Program-made: the position numbers and the translations under genes
The notes under the pieces: model-generated
What the model was told of the DNA's origin: nothing
Database searches by the model: none
What the model saw: only the letters and a program-made list of their open reading frames with translations
Source: Cycas panzhihuaensis
Lineage: Eukaryota > Cycadophyta
Assembly (NCBI GenBank): GCA_023213395.1
Contig: CM041465.1
Span: 235,483,741 to 235,547,740, forward strand
Direction: 5' to 3'
DNA length: 64,000 nucleotides
Part shown: positions 23,500 to 35,615 of the stretch, in pieces
Position numbering within the stretch: the first letter of the stretch is position 1
Layout: every line of letters starts with the position of its first letter

Positions 23500-23920
23500 T
23501 TTCTCTCTACATCTTTACCAATGGCGGAAGCCACAGTAATCCTGGACCTTCTACTACTGCTTGGATTCTTCACAGCTCTTTAGGACATGACTTCCTGCAT
23601 TCTGGAATCCTCCTCCATGAGGATACCAATAACAAAGCTGAGTACACAGCTATTATTGAGGCTCTTACCGATGCTCTTTGTTTCCATCACAGATTGATTA
23701 TCCTTCTTTGTGACTCCCAGGTGGTGGTGTCCCATCTCACCCAAGTTTACTAGGTGTGATGCCCTCACTTGAGAGCCCTTGCTTTGACTGCTAGATCTCT
23801 CTTGGCTTGTTTCCATTCTATCAAAATTTGACACATTCCTCGGGCCCTCAATGCTGAGGTAAATAGTCTCGTTCACCTCATCCTTGAGTGTCGCCTCCCT
23901 CTCCTTGCTAACCGTTTGTG
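23500..23920 (+). pseudogene. aRNH of gypsy copy A
   Basis: Reads SLYIFTNGGSHSNPGPSTTA, then NNKAEYTAIIEAL and LLCDSQVVVSHLTQVY followed by TAG. The first catalytic Asp is Asn (FTNGG against FTDGR in copy C), and the ATG of copy C is ATT here. It lies downstream of the minus-strand gene and shortly before the polypurine tract. Not functional. Confidence 0.85.
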
Positions 23921-24329
23921 AGACTTGTCCAGTTACTCTATCGCCCAAGCCTCGGACCGTTACGTACATCACCTTATGATCTGTTCGCACCTCTAAAAGC
24001 TAGCTGCTAATGAGGTTAATCTATGGCAACTACCAGGTTTGCTCACTTGTCTCTTCTACCTGACTTTATCATGCACTTCTCTTTGCATCTTTTTACGATG
24101 GGGGTAGCCCCCTCATCCCTCTAGCTTCCAATCAATTCTTGGGTGGCACATAGGCAGCCCCTATGTTATCTCCACCTCTATCCTCGTATCCATGCATTCT
24201 GCCATGACACTCGCTGGCACCCTTGACTCCTGTTACGATCTTGATTTATATATATACATACATATGTGCTACTGATAGTTGTGTTGCCAGCATTTGCCAT
24301 CACACCACGCTTACGGCGGTGAGGCTCTC

Positions 24330-24341
24330 TTGCCGAGGCGG
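24330..24341 (+). other. polypurine tract, copy A
   Basis: Decayed 'ttgccgaggcgg' directly before the TG of the 3' LTR; copies B and C show 'gccaaggggg(c)a' at this place. It primes plus-strand synthesis. Confidence 0.6.
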
Positions 24342-27027
24342 TGTTTCACGACTACCAGGAATGGATATAAATAGATCAACTCAGGTAAGCTCAGGTATGC
24401 TTCTCCCTTTTCACTTACATCATTTCATTGGAAAGGTTGACAGAAGCATTGCCTCTCTGCATGACTATTTGCTTTATTTTACATGGTCACTTTGCATTTT
24501 GTTGCCTATTCATGTTGCCTATCATATCATGAGCCTATGATGACCTAGTGGGACCTACCTCTTCGTAAGATAGACATCCCCATGGCACTATACAACCTTC
24601 CGTGTTATCTCCACACTGCCTCAGTCCCTTTTGGTCTGTATGATCTGTCCATGCCTTAACCTTAAGCTTTTAACACCTTGTTCTGGGATTCTTTGCTCAT
24701 TGATGCTTTGGTTACCTCTGTCCAGTGCTTTCTGGATTGTCTTAGCCACCTAGATAGGAGGTCCAGCCCCTCACAGGCCTATCAAATCATCTCCCAAAGC
24801 TCCCAGAACCCAGAATTTTTCCATTCTAGCTTTCTGGTCTTGCACTGTTGTAAACTTAGCAGTACTGCGAAGTTTACCACAGTGCGACTGTAATCAGTTA
24901 TTTTTTAAAATCTGCCATGGTAATTTTCACTTTTTCCATGAAATTCCCACCTGGTTTCACATCCACCTCAGCCCTATTCGCACTCTATTCATCCTCTTAG
25001 GGCTGGGGTGGGTATAAGTATTCAAACCTTTATCATTTTGAGGGGATTTGTTAGGTCATTTTTTACTCTATAACATAACAACTTCTGCTCTCTAGCTCCT
25101 TCTGCCACAAGTGTTTCTTCAGGCCTGTGTTTCCTACAATCTCAGGCCAGGACCTACCATCAAGTGTTTTTGGCGCTGATCCCTCCACAACTCACCCAGT
25201 AGTGCTCCTTTCAGTTGTCTATTAGATTTGCCTCTTACGAACCCCTGCAGGGGCCCTCATTCCTGTTATTAGTAGGCCCAGGTCTATCATACATCCATCC
25301 AACAGGTCTTACCAACTCCTTTCTTCTATTTTTTGGTGAGTTACTCCCTATTTGGACCTATTTCTTGCTTTATTTACTCATTTCCTTTAGTTTTCACTGT
25401 TAGAAAGTTGTCTTTCCATTGTATCTTACTTGTTGCTACTTGGCTCCACCTTCCCTCTGCTGGTTTTCTTTAAGAAGATAGTGAGAGAAGAGCCCTAAGG
25501 CTAGGTAAAGAGAGTAAGGTGGGATAGCCCCCTTTTCAGTCCTTCTCTCCAAGCGTAATCCCTTCCCACCTTCTCTTCTCTCATCCTATGTTCTTCTTGA
25601 GATTACTAGGAGAGTTTGAGTCCTAGGCCAACGTTGGATTATCAACGTATATAGCCACTTGCTGCACTAATTCCAGGCATGCTCGCCCCTTATTTGGACC
25701 CCCGTAGAGTCCCCCGTGTTGTTGGGTACCCCTTGTCCTCATTAGCAAGGGTTTGGGTACCGGATTGCTGCCTATAGCAACTCCGCATCCTGCTTACCTC
25801 TCAACACTTTGTTGCTTTTTCCTTTGGCATCTTTGTCTGTCCTTAGTGGCTTTCACCTGCCATTTTACTGTGTCTACAAGTCGTGTGGAGATTTCTGTGG
25901 AGGGTTAGCCATCCTGAGGCTTCCCTTGCACCATTTTCACTTGGTGTCTAGCCTTGTTTGAGAGAGGGTTTGTAGAGTTTATTGTAGTAATTGTCTTTCT
26001 CTAACATTCTAATGTTAACAGTACTTATATATACTTGTATATATATAGATTGTTTCTTGCAGTCCCTTCTTGGAGGGGATAGGTTTGTGCATGTGCAGGT
26101 TGCCGTGGTGCTCTCATAAAGGTATTAAGCACTTGAATCTAAGTAAGGTTTCCTTTGTTTTGCTCTTTGCTTTCACTTTTGCTTCCTTTCTTTTTTCCTT
26201 TCGCAAGGGGAAGGTAAGGAAGCCCCTCCATCATCCGTGGGCTTGGTGAGGATGTGTGTGGTACATGGATGAGGTCTCCTATTGGTCGCTACCCTCCTAG
26301 GTATGTACTTCTTTCTCTTGCCCTCACTTTCCTTTTTACACTTTTAGTTGTGGTCTATGCATTAATTAAATAGGTCAAATATAAAAGAGAAAAGGAAATT
26401 AACCTCTTTACTTGCATTTATATATTTGCACTTTACACACCACATTCACTTAAGGAAAGGATTTTAGGAGATTTTCCCTTTGCCTTTTCCTTAGCTTGCA
26501 AACCCAATCATCATCCCCCTTTGGCTTATCTTTTGTTTGATTTTGCTTGCTTGCACACGCTATATCACTCTCGCCTTCTTGGTCGAACCATTAAGGGAGA
26601 TTTTAGGATTGTTGTCTGCTCCTACTCCCTTATCCTCTTCTCGGCTCTATTTGCTTGGCTAAATAACCGAGAAGATCCTAGTTGCACTATAGGATATTAC
26701 CCACCTTGATCGTGTTTATTTCCCTCCATCATAGGGAAACCATTGAGGATCCTCTTCCTCCCCTTCTGGCCATCCAAGGGTGGGAGGACTTTCCTCCTAA
26801 GTCTATCCAGGCTACCTCTCTCACCTTCCCCCTTTCTCTCTGAGGTGGGGAACCATTCTTAGGTAGTTAGGTATCATCCAAAGATCCTGAACTCATGCTC
26901 TGGCACATGGGGCGCCCTGCATGGTACTCACTTTGCTTGTAGGTTTCTATCTGCACCCTCGATACTGCTATCGATTATCCTCACTATTCCTACTCAGCTA
27001 GGTGACTATCCCATAGATGCGCATCCA
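24342..27027 (+). repeat. 3' LTR of gypsy copy A
   Basis: TGTTTCACGACTACCAGGAA ... GCGCATCCA, colinear with the 5' LTR at 11470-14199. It carries hairpins (24843-24884 for the first) and TATAAGTATT at 25013. Confidence 0.95.
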
Positions 27028-27032
27028 GTAAC
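27028..27032. repeat. 3' target site duplication of gypsy copy A
   Basis: GTAAC; partner of GTAAT at 11465-11469. Confidence 0.8.
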
Positions 27033-27717
27033 TTTTGCAATAGGAGGAAATACCTCACCAAAATCTATTCCCTTGACCTGGGAATAGCCCTTCGTTACCA
27101 AGTAAGCCTTGTTCTTTTCTATAATACTATCTGCCTGGAACTTCTTCTTAAAGATCCATTTATTATCAATAGGTTTTCTGCCATTAGGCAGATCTACTAA
27201 ATCCCATGTATTATTTTTATCCAAGGCCATCATTTCTTCTTGTATGGCCTTCATCCAGAGTTGGCTTTCTTTTGACTCTACAACCTCCCAAATAATACCT
27301 GGATCACCATTAATAGAATATAAAACAAAAGAGGAGCAATGAAAGTCTTCAAGAATATACCTGTTAAGCTATCTTCTCTCACGAGTTGATCTCGTCAAGA
27401 TGTGGGGTTCTTGAGGTTGAGCTACCTCTATAGATGGTTCCTCCTCTTCAGTTGACTTATATTCTAATGTAGAATCTTCATCCCTTATTTTAAATTGTAT
27501 CTTCTTAGAGTGTTCTTCCTTTGGTTCTTCATCTTGCTTTAGAGACTTAAACTCCTCTCTAAAGACAACATCATGATTATCCATAACCTTTGTATTTCAA
27601 AGTTATAAAGCTTATATCCTTTAACACCATCACCATAGCCAATAAAAATAGTCTTTTGTGCTTTGAAATCAAGCTTAGTCCTTTGTTGTTTAGGAACATG
27701 CACAAAAGATTCACAAT
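27033..27717 (-). pseudogene. copia element D: integrase C-terminus, linker and RT N-terminus
   Basis: Reading right to left: a broken integrase C-terminal part (FLIGYGDGVKGYKLY-like), MDNHDVVFREEFKSLKQ, an acidic linker (EDSTLEYKSTEEEEPS) and the copia RT start MKAIQEEMMALDKNNTWDLV, KWIFKKKFQADSIIEKNKAY, GIDFGEVFPPIAKV. It continues in frame at 11469 across gypsy copy A. Gypsy copy B is inserted at its right end (27717) in the integrase region. Confidence 0.85.
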
Positions 27718-30471
27718 TGTTTCCTAGCTACCAGGAATGGATATGGACGAATCGACTTAGGTAAGCACATGTATGCTTCTCCCTTTTCACTTTTATTATT
27801 TCTTTCGAAAGGTAGACAGGAGTATTGCCTCATCGCATAACTGATTACTTTATTTGTATGATCGCTTTGTATCCATTGCTTGATCATGCTCATTGTTGTA
27901 TTATGAACCTATGATGACCTACAGGACCTACCTTTCCATAAGGTAGCCATCCCCATGGCACTCTATGACCCTTTTCACTACCTTCACATCACCTCAAGCC
28001 TCACTTGATTTGTATGATCTGCTTATACCTTGACCCTATGTCCTTGTCATGACATTTCTGGGAATTTTAGCCCTTGATTCTTCTTTTGGTCTAGTTCCTA
28101 CGCCTTCTGGACTGTCCCTAGCCACCTAGATAGGAGGGCTAGCCCCTCTTAGGCCTGCCACACCTCTTTTTGGGCTCCCAGAACCTTGACCATTGCCATT
28201 CTGGCTTTCTGGTCTTACACCACTATAAACTAAGTGGTACCATGAAGTTTCCTAGGATGTGACTGTTACAACTTATTTTTTTAATCTACTGTGGTAATTC
28301 TCACTTTTTTTGCAGAATTACCATATGGACAAGTGCCCAACTCAGCCCTATTCACACCCTAAACACTTCATTAGGGTTGAAATGAGTATAAATCCCAAAA
28401 CATTCATCATTTCACATCTCTTAGCTCTCTAACTTCATATTCTACTGCTACGTTTCTGCTCTTTTCTTCCTCTCCTCCATAGGTGCACCTGCAACTCTAT
28501 GTTTCCTATTGTTCTAGATTAGGACCTACCTACAACAGCTCTGTTATATGGTGGGAGGCCCTCCTCTAAGCACTTTCAAGCAAGATTTCTGTGGTTCTTC
28601 TCCAACTTCACCCAACAAGTGTCCTCTACAACCTCTCTTAGGGAAACACCCTGCAAACCCTATAGGACCTGCCCTTTCTCCTTGGTTGTAGGGGCAAATC
28701 TTCTCTAAACTTAGCCCAGTAGGTACCCTTTGCTTTATTTTTATAATTTCATACATATTCTTTCCATTAAGGCTTATTTTAAAAGTGTATTTTCCTGCTC
28801 TTTTCCCTTTTGGTTATAGTAAAGATCATCTTTCCTTGTGTTTGGCTATGTGTCCTCTTATTTCCATCTCATTTCTCCATTGGTTTTCTTCAAGAAAGCA
28901 ACAGGAGAAGGCTCACAAAGATAGGGCAAAGGGAGTAAGGCAGGATCCATCCCACTCAGACCTACTCTCCAAGGGCAAACCCCTTCCCATCTTTCTTCTC
29001 CTGCACCCATGCTTTCCTTGAGTTAACTAGGAGAGGGTGGAATCTTAGCTTGTGCTAGATATCAACATATGCAGCCCTTATTGTGCTAATTCCAGGCCTG
29101 CATGCCTTTCCTTTGGGCCTTCTTCATGCCCCTAACCTTGTCCGGTATCTATTAGGGCCTTTGGGTGAGACTTGTGTAGCAGCTCGCTGTCCATAGAAAC
29201 TCTGTTACCTTAGCATCTCTCCAACATCTTACTCTATATATTCCCATGCTTATTGGTTGTCCATAAACTGCCACATAACCCTACCTTGTTGTACTTTAAG
29301 GCTACATGTAGAACCTTTAGTGGAGGGTTTCACCATCCTGAGGCTACCCTTTTCCCTTCTTTCTTAGTATGTGTGGTTTTACTTTGAGGAACGTGGAGTT
29401 GTTTGTAGGAGTAGTCACTTTAATCTAAAATATAATATTTTGGCATTCATATCATATATTTGTATATATAGTTTCTTGCAGCCCCTTCTTGGAAGAGAGA
29501 GACTCTTATGTATGTAGGTTTGAAGCAACATCTACAAAAGAGAAGGATGTACAACTCTAGGTAAGGCTTTACCCTCCTTTTTTCTTTCACTTTGCTTGCT
29601 TTTCCATCTCGCTCTGTCTCTTACAAGGGGAAGGTAAGGAAGCCCCTGTTTCCCACATCAACCTTGGTCACGCACCAACTATCAGCGAGAGGGCATACGC
29701 TATGCACAAGTGAGGTTCATCATTGACAACTACACTTTCTAAGTACGCATCACCCCTCTCCATCCATCCCTCATCCCTTTATTATTATCCAAAATCTATT
29801 GTATTTATTTAATAGACCACATAAAAGCAAAAGGGAATTAAATCAACTACTTGTATCCACTTTGCATAAGAGTGTTATATACTTGCTCTTTATAGGAAAA
29901 AGGCATAGTAGGAACTACATTCCTCCCCCCTTTCTTCTATCTATCCTGAGAGTACCCATAGATGCACTTCATCTAGGTTGCTTACTTGCATATGAAACGC
30001 TTATTCTTCTTTTTTCTCTTGTCCTTTGGTTTGTTGAGAGAAAGAGAGAGAGTAGCATTTTTGTCCTTTTTTCACTCCTTCCCTTAGTTATATTTACTTA
30101 GGCCAAGTAACCTAGGGAAGCCTACCCACTTTTGCCTTAGGCTCCATGCCTATACCCTTTCATCTTGTGTTCCTTCATCATAGGAACCTATCCTTCAAGG
30201 ATTCCTCTTCTTCCCCTTCAACCATCCAAGGGTGGGAGGACCTTCCTCTTTGAGACCACCCAGGATACCCCTGTGTGTGTCTTCTCTCTCAGATTTGAAA
30301 GCTACTTTGAGGTAGTTGGGCCCTATTCATAGGTCCTAAACTCATGCTCCAGCGCATGGATACTCTGTGTGGTGTTCCCTTTGCTTATAGGTATTCATTT
30401 ACCCCCAACTTTAGCTATTGACCACCTTAATTCCTATCGAGCATAGTGACCATCCGTAGATGGGGCTCCAT
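27718..30471 (+). repeat. 5' LTR of gypsy copy B
   Basis: TGTTTCC ... GGGGCTCCA, 2,754 bp, colinear with the LTRs of A and C but with clear divergence. Contains hairpin 2 (28292-28323, TGGTAATTCT/AGAATTACCA) and TATAAAT at 28387. Confidence 0.9.
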
Positions 30472-30472
30472 T

Positions 30473-30490
30473 AGCAACCATACTAGGGAC
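30473..30490 (+). other. primer binding site, copy B (mutated)
   Basis: TAGCAACCATACTAGGGA; compared with copy C it shows three G-to-A changes (TAG, CAA, AGGG). Confidence 0.7.
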
Positions 30491-30634
30491 CTACTAGTAA
30501 GGGAGTTAGTTTCTATCCCTTTTCATTGGTACTACTACCTTTTAGTAGCTTTCTCCACTTATTCCTTTCATTGGGCAGCCCCCAATGCATACTTTGTATT
30601 CCTTTTCCTCTTCTAATGCATTGGCAAGTTTTGT

Positions 30635-32944
30635 ATGTGATGCTTCTCACATCGCCTACGAGGTTTGCCTCTATAGTTAAAAGATCCTACATACTGCCTT
30701 CTTCCATTATCAGATTCGGATTCGACAATAAAAGGATACCCTTTGTATTGGGCATATCATGCCTTTGCTTCGGGAGCTCATGAGTTCCCCACATCTTTTC
30801 TAGGGTCCACCTAAGAGGGTGATGATCCTATCTATTATCTGGGTGATCAACATCACCCACTTGATGTCCATCCCTCTAGGGGCCATCTTCTCTTGAGATT
30901 TATCACCCAGGTGGTGAATCTTACGAGGAGCACCCTGAGGGGTCCACTCCATTTGAGGTCCCATCTACCTCCTATGATCAGGTGGATACCCCTCCTACCG
31001 ATGTGATCAAAGCTCTTAATGAGTGCTTTTGTGCTGCTCATCTTCAATCATATCCTAGGTGGTTTGAAGATGCCTTGTGTGGTGGCGTACCTTCCTCATC
31101 CTTACCTATCATGCCGTCTTCATATGCCTCTATACTTCCTATAACAAGTGACCCCTTTGTGCCTATGCATCCATCCTGTTCGATCTTTACATCTACCCTA
31201 TGAATGACCATTGCACCTCCTACTTCTCATCATGGTCCCAACTCTTTGGGGCCCTCTTTTGGTATGTCTTTCTCCTAGCTTGGGGTTAGCATACCTTTCC
31301 CTAGTCAAGCCAACATGCCACCTCCTAACATGGTACACACATTCTCTAGTAGGCTTAGAGGTCCTACCAACACCCCTACTACTAGTCATATGGGACCCAT
31401 CTCCACATGCACCTAAATCCAACCTAGTGGTCCTTCTCTTTACATACCCCCTGGCTATATATCTTAGCCTTGGGGGCACAGTAAAAGGAACCACCTTTCA
31501 ATTTATGGGTTGGACCCTTTACATCCATATGGAGTCATGCCACCCACGGGCAACCCATATGGATAGAACCCGGTCGCTCACCCCTCATTTCCACCATCCT
31601 GCGTAGCTCCTTACGTCATGCCTTTGCAAGGAAACCCAACTTCCTTTCAAGGTGCTTATCCTTAAGTCCCTTCTTAGTAAGGGGTATTTCCTCAACGAGG
31701 GATAGGCCTTCCACCTCCATCTATTCCTTTTCTATTGCCTTTCATATCATTTGCCGATCCTATGATACAGGCAAGGGCACATCCCTTTATGGATTATAGA
31801 TTGACACCTTTGTCCATTGAGGTACTAAGTACCAATTTACTGCCTCATCTCCCTAAAGTTCTTAAGTTTGATGAAACTTTATTACAAGATCCAACAGAGC
31901 ACGTCCGTAGTTTTTCTATGGCGTGCATAGACTACTAGGCCTATGATCACATATTGATTAAACTATTTCCACGATCCCTACAGGGTGATGCCCTTAAATG
32001 GTTTTATCACCTACCTGCCTATTCCATCTTCTCATTCCAATAACTTGTGGATGAGTTCATCAACTATTTTAATGTGGCTCGCATGTTTGAGAGTGGAATG
32101 AAATCTCTCCTCTTGCTTAAACAAGGTCACGATGAGATGAATCGTGACTTTATGCGACGATTCCATGACCTCCTCCATTCTACTAAGGCTACTTTGCTTG
32201 AGGAATTGAAGAGGGACCTCTTCGTTAACATACTATGCCGTAAAGTCCATGTGGAAGTCCTTAATATGGGGGCAACCACATGTGATTCTGCCATCTTAAA
32301 GTGCTTAGCACTTGAAGCTATTGAGATCTAAGCTAGACTCAAGAAGCCCCTTAAGCCCTCACAACGACATGAGGCACCTCCCCCAACCAAAGAAACTAAA
32401 CCACAATAATCCACTAAGTCTTCTTCCCACTCAACCGAGAAGACCCTAGACCCACTTACCTCTGCCATACATTCATTTGAATGTATGATTAAGGAACTTA
32501 ACCTTTAAGCTCCTTTGTCACCCACATCCAACAAACCAATCCAACAAGCTTCTCAAGCCACTCCTCCCAAGAGTGGGAATGCCCAGTCTTCTCAGGCAAG
32601 GAAGTCTGATTCCTTGCTTAAGAAGAAGTGGTGCTCCGTTCATGGAGAATGTTTCCATGACAATACACATTGTGGGGTTCAACATCCTAGGGATGCCCCA
32701 TAGCATGATTCATCTCTCAAATGAGCCTCAAGGCCCAACCTTGACCAATCGATCCATAAAGATCCATTCTCTAAGTATGGGGAGCATGATCACAACTCTC
32801 AACCAAAGAACAACCAAAACTGGGGAAGATCTCCAAATCCACGTCCTTCACACGGTAAAGGGAAGGGCATGTAGGGTTTGTCTTCTTCCTCACATTCCCT
32901 AGACCATCATAACCCTTCACCTTCATGGTCCTAGAATAAGGGAA
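30635..32944 (+). pseudogene. gag of gypsy copy B
   Basis: ATG followed at once by TGA (CGA to TGA), then CFSHRLRGLPL-like sequence. Capsid core at about 31760-32340: FMDYRLTPLSIEVLSTN, ALKWFYHLPAYSIFSFQ, MDEFINYFNVARMFESGMK, RDFMRRFHDLLHSTKATLLE. The zinc knuckle KKWCSVHGECFHDNTHC at 32618-32670 keeps C, H, H, C in spacing CX2HX4HX4C, the Tat-type knuckle. Scattered stops are present. The knuckle is intact here and in C but not in A. Confidence 0.85.
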
Positions 32945-34383
32945 AGAAGGTGATCTAGATGCTTGAGGCCACCTCTTTATATGTCTTGACTCGGTCTCAA
33001 GCCACCGAAGAGGTAGCCAGCATCTCTTCGTCCATTCTACATCTTGATCCTCTTCTGGAAACCTCCCTTCCAGAAGTCTCGTTACTTCCCAAGATTGTTC
33101 CCATTTGTCTAGGTCACTACGATTTGAGGAGAGCCCTTCCTCAACCTATAGTAAAGGGGAAGGACTTTTCTGTTGTTAATGAGCTTTGTACTATGGCCAC
33201 TGGGATGTCCATTATAGATGTCTTAGGAAGTTATCCAGAACAACGGACACTCCTTTTGGAAGCTTTAGGATTAGGTGACGTGCTTGTTCATGCTTTAGGT
33301 ATTGCCCAAAGTTGTGAGCCTGTTATTTTCTTTAATCCTAAAGACCTTTCTCCTTCTTGTGAAATGGAGCACCAGTGGAACTTCCCTTTCATCATTACTA
33401 TCGACACACCTGACTGCACTTTGCGAAGGACCATTATCGACAATGGTTCTTCCATTAATTCCATGCCCTTATGCGTTATGTAAGAGCTTGGTATTTCTAC
33501 CTTGGAACCTATTCCATGGTAATGCCAAGGCTAAGATGGTAGTAAAAAGACTCCCTTAGGATCTATTTCGATCCCTCTCACTCTTGAGTATGAGACTGTC
33601 CTAGCTAATATTGTAGTCCTCGATGTAAACATCGACTACAATCTTCTTTTGGGTTGAACATAGCTTGATTAGATGGGAGCTATGTGTTTAACCTGCTGGG
33701 GGTAACTCAAGTTCATCCATGATGGATGAATGAGAGTTGTTTCCCATAAATGCCCACCTGTTAAGCAAACATGTCAAACCAACCAAGCAAGCCATTATCA
33801 GGTGAAGGAGGACAAAGGCCCTTCTACTCATGCCTCGACTTGTTCTATCAGCATTCTTAATTCATCTCATCCTGAAGAAGATCCTGTGTCTTCTTCCTTG
33901 AGTCCTACCCATTTCACTCCTATTAGTGTCGGAAGCTATGGGTACCTTGCCATGTTTAGCAACGATGAGTCCCATGACAAGGATGAGGACCTTCCTCACT
34001 CAGTTTCCTTTCTTTGCACTAGTATGAGATACTCTCCCTATTCTAGGTCCCAACCTAGAACTCCTCTTGTTGGAGAGACTAATCATCCCCTCGTGTCACA
34101 TGTTATTGCGCACATCAATCCACTAATCCTTGATTCTTCCTCTTCATCACCCCTTGCAGGTGATGATTCTAAGGAAATTCCTTTTGCCCCTTACAAGGGA
34201 CCCCTCCTTGACTCTTCCCTAGAGTATTTTGGGGATGCTAGGCAGTTTGCTAACCACCATAGTCCCATCACTCCTACTTCCTCTCACACCTCATCTATTC
34301 GAAGTAAGGTCATCCACAGGGTAGATTACTTTGAAGATGATGAGGCTCTATTTGAGCACTTAACGGGCTCTGCACCCAACGTA
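32945..34383 (+). pseudogene. protease and linker of gypsy copy B
   Basis: The frame at 32959-33483 carries MLEATSLYVLTRSQATEEV, PKDLSPSCEMEHQWNFPFII and the protease motif TIIDNGSSINSMPL. After a stop, an acidic Ser/Pro linker follows (GSYGYLAMFSNDESHDKDED, VDYFEDDEALFEHLTG). Homology to the linker of copy C stops at about 34383 and jumps to the integrase C-terminus. It is the best preserved PR among the copies apart from a stop at 33481. Confidence 0.85.
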
Positions 34384-34755
34384 GTTGAGATCCCCTCTCT
34401 ACGAATTTCTCTTTGAGGTCTTATCAATGAGGAGTCCATCCATCAGGCTCACCTCTTAGACTTCAAAGCCTTGGATGAGAGACATTTAGCTGCTTACCAG
34501 GCTAACCTCGCATCTAAAGCTCGCTCATAAAGGACCTATGATAAACACCTTTATTCTTATCCTTTGTATCCCGAGGACTATGTCCTTAAGCTAGAATATC
34601 TTCATGATTACTTGACCAAATTCGAACCCAAATAGGTTAGTCCCTTTGTCGTTCTCAAGAGTCTCGATAATGATGCCTATAGGATTGCCACCTTAGAAGG
34701 ACTTAAATTTGAGAAAGCTATTAATGGGAAATTCCTCAAGAAATTCTATACATGA
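34384..34755 (+). pseudogene. integrase C-terminal remnant of gypsy copy B
   Basis: IPSLRISL then GLINEESIHQAHLLDFKALD and NGKFLKKFYT, ending in TGA at 34755. It corresponds to 44570-44940 of copy C. RT, RNase H, the HHCC region and the D,D,E residues (about 2.5 kb) are missing between it and the preceding linker. Confidence 0.85.
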
Positions 34756-35485
34756 TTTCTTCATTATCTATTCCACACTTCGAAATGAGCCTAAACTACC
34801 ATCCTAAGCTTATTTCCATTCCTCCTAACCACAGGTGGAATGATGGATTAGGGTGGCCCTCTCGTTCTTTTTGGTTCCTCCTGCAGAACCCTTGTTCCTA
34901 TTCCCCTGGGAACCTCATTTCCCTATTTGGGCATCCCCCAATTAGGATGATGCTCTAGAGTGTCATCACTCCCCTGCTATTGGCATTTCCTTTGCGTATC
35001 TTACTATCCTCCCATGTGGGCATGTATGCCGCCCTATCTCTTAGCATCACTTGTATCTATCGTCACTACTTATGGTGGTCATGTGTGCCTCTACTAGGAA
35101 TGTGGCCCCACATGGAAGGAAATATATATAACTCAAAGAAAAAAATTCATAACACAAAAACCCATACAATAACCAGTTTGAAACATCATCAATCATATCC
35201 TTATGCATCCGTGCACCCTCATACATATACACATATATAAACATGTAAATAAAAGCATACATTTACCACATATTATGATACACATCATCATACATCAATT
35301 AAGGTATCAATCACCTCGTCTATATACATCAAAATAATCACGTGTCTTATCGTACAAATGGTATGGTATATCATCCGTGGGAAGTCAGGGTCCTTGCAGG
35401 GAGGGTATAATCATGTGACTATATATGGTGACTCCCTGGAAGTCTGTGCTTTCCCTTGTCTAAAACAAAACCACTACACTCTACT
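34756..35485. other. spacer after integrase in copy B with conserved block
   Basis: No gene. Contains the post-integrase 'gaaatgagcctaaactacca' motif near 34780, AT-rich sequence, and the conserved block at 35378-35461. Confidence 0.5.
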
Positions 35486-35615
35486 CTACTGCTGCCCCAC
35501 CCCTAGGGCATCATCTCTTGGCCGATGTGATCCCTCTCTTACAGACCATAGACCTCCTAAGCTCCTCCTTAGCCTCTGGGAGGCTCCCACCTCACTCCCC
35601 TTATCTCGTGGCCTC
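35486..35615 (-). pseudogene. minus-strand PMD gene of copy B, exon 3 tail
   Basis: The frame RPRDKGSEVGASQRLRRSLG matches the exon 3 end of copy A (RPRDKGSEAGSSQRLRRSLR). The exon continues at 52081 on the other side of gypsy copy C, which inserted here with duplication of GCCTC. Confidence 0.8.
35611..35615. repeat. 5' target site duplication of gypsy copy C
   Basis: GCCTC, identical to 52076-52080. Confidence 0.95.

Larger units (their letters stand above)
11470..27027 (+). mobile_element. gypsy copy A (Tat-type LTR retrotransposon with minus-strand PMD gene)
   Basis: The element starts TGTTTCC and ends ...GCATCCA, with 2,730-bp and 2,686-bp LTRs and 5-bp target duplications GTAAT/GTAAC. 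It spans 15,558 bp. The order is LTR, PBS, gag, PR, an inverted and deleted stretch, RT remainder, RNase H, integrase, minus-strand PMD gene, aRNH, polypurine tract, LTR. It is inserted in the RT of minus-strand copia D. Stops in all genes make it defective. Its LTRs differ visibly along their length, so it is older than copy C. Confidence 0.95.
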
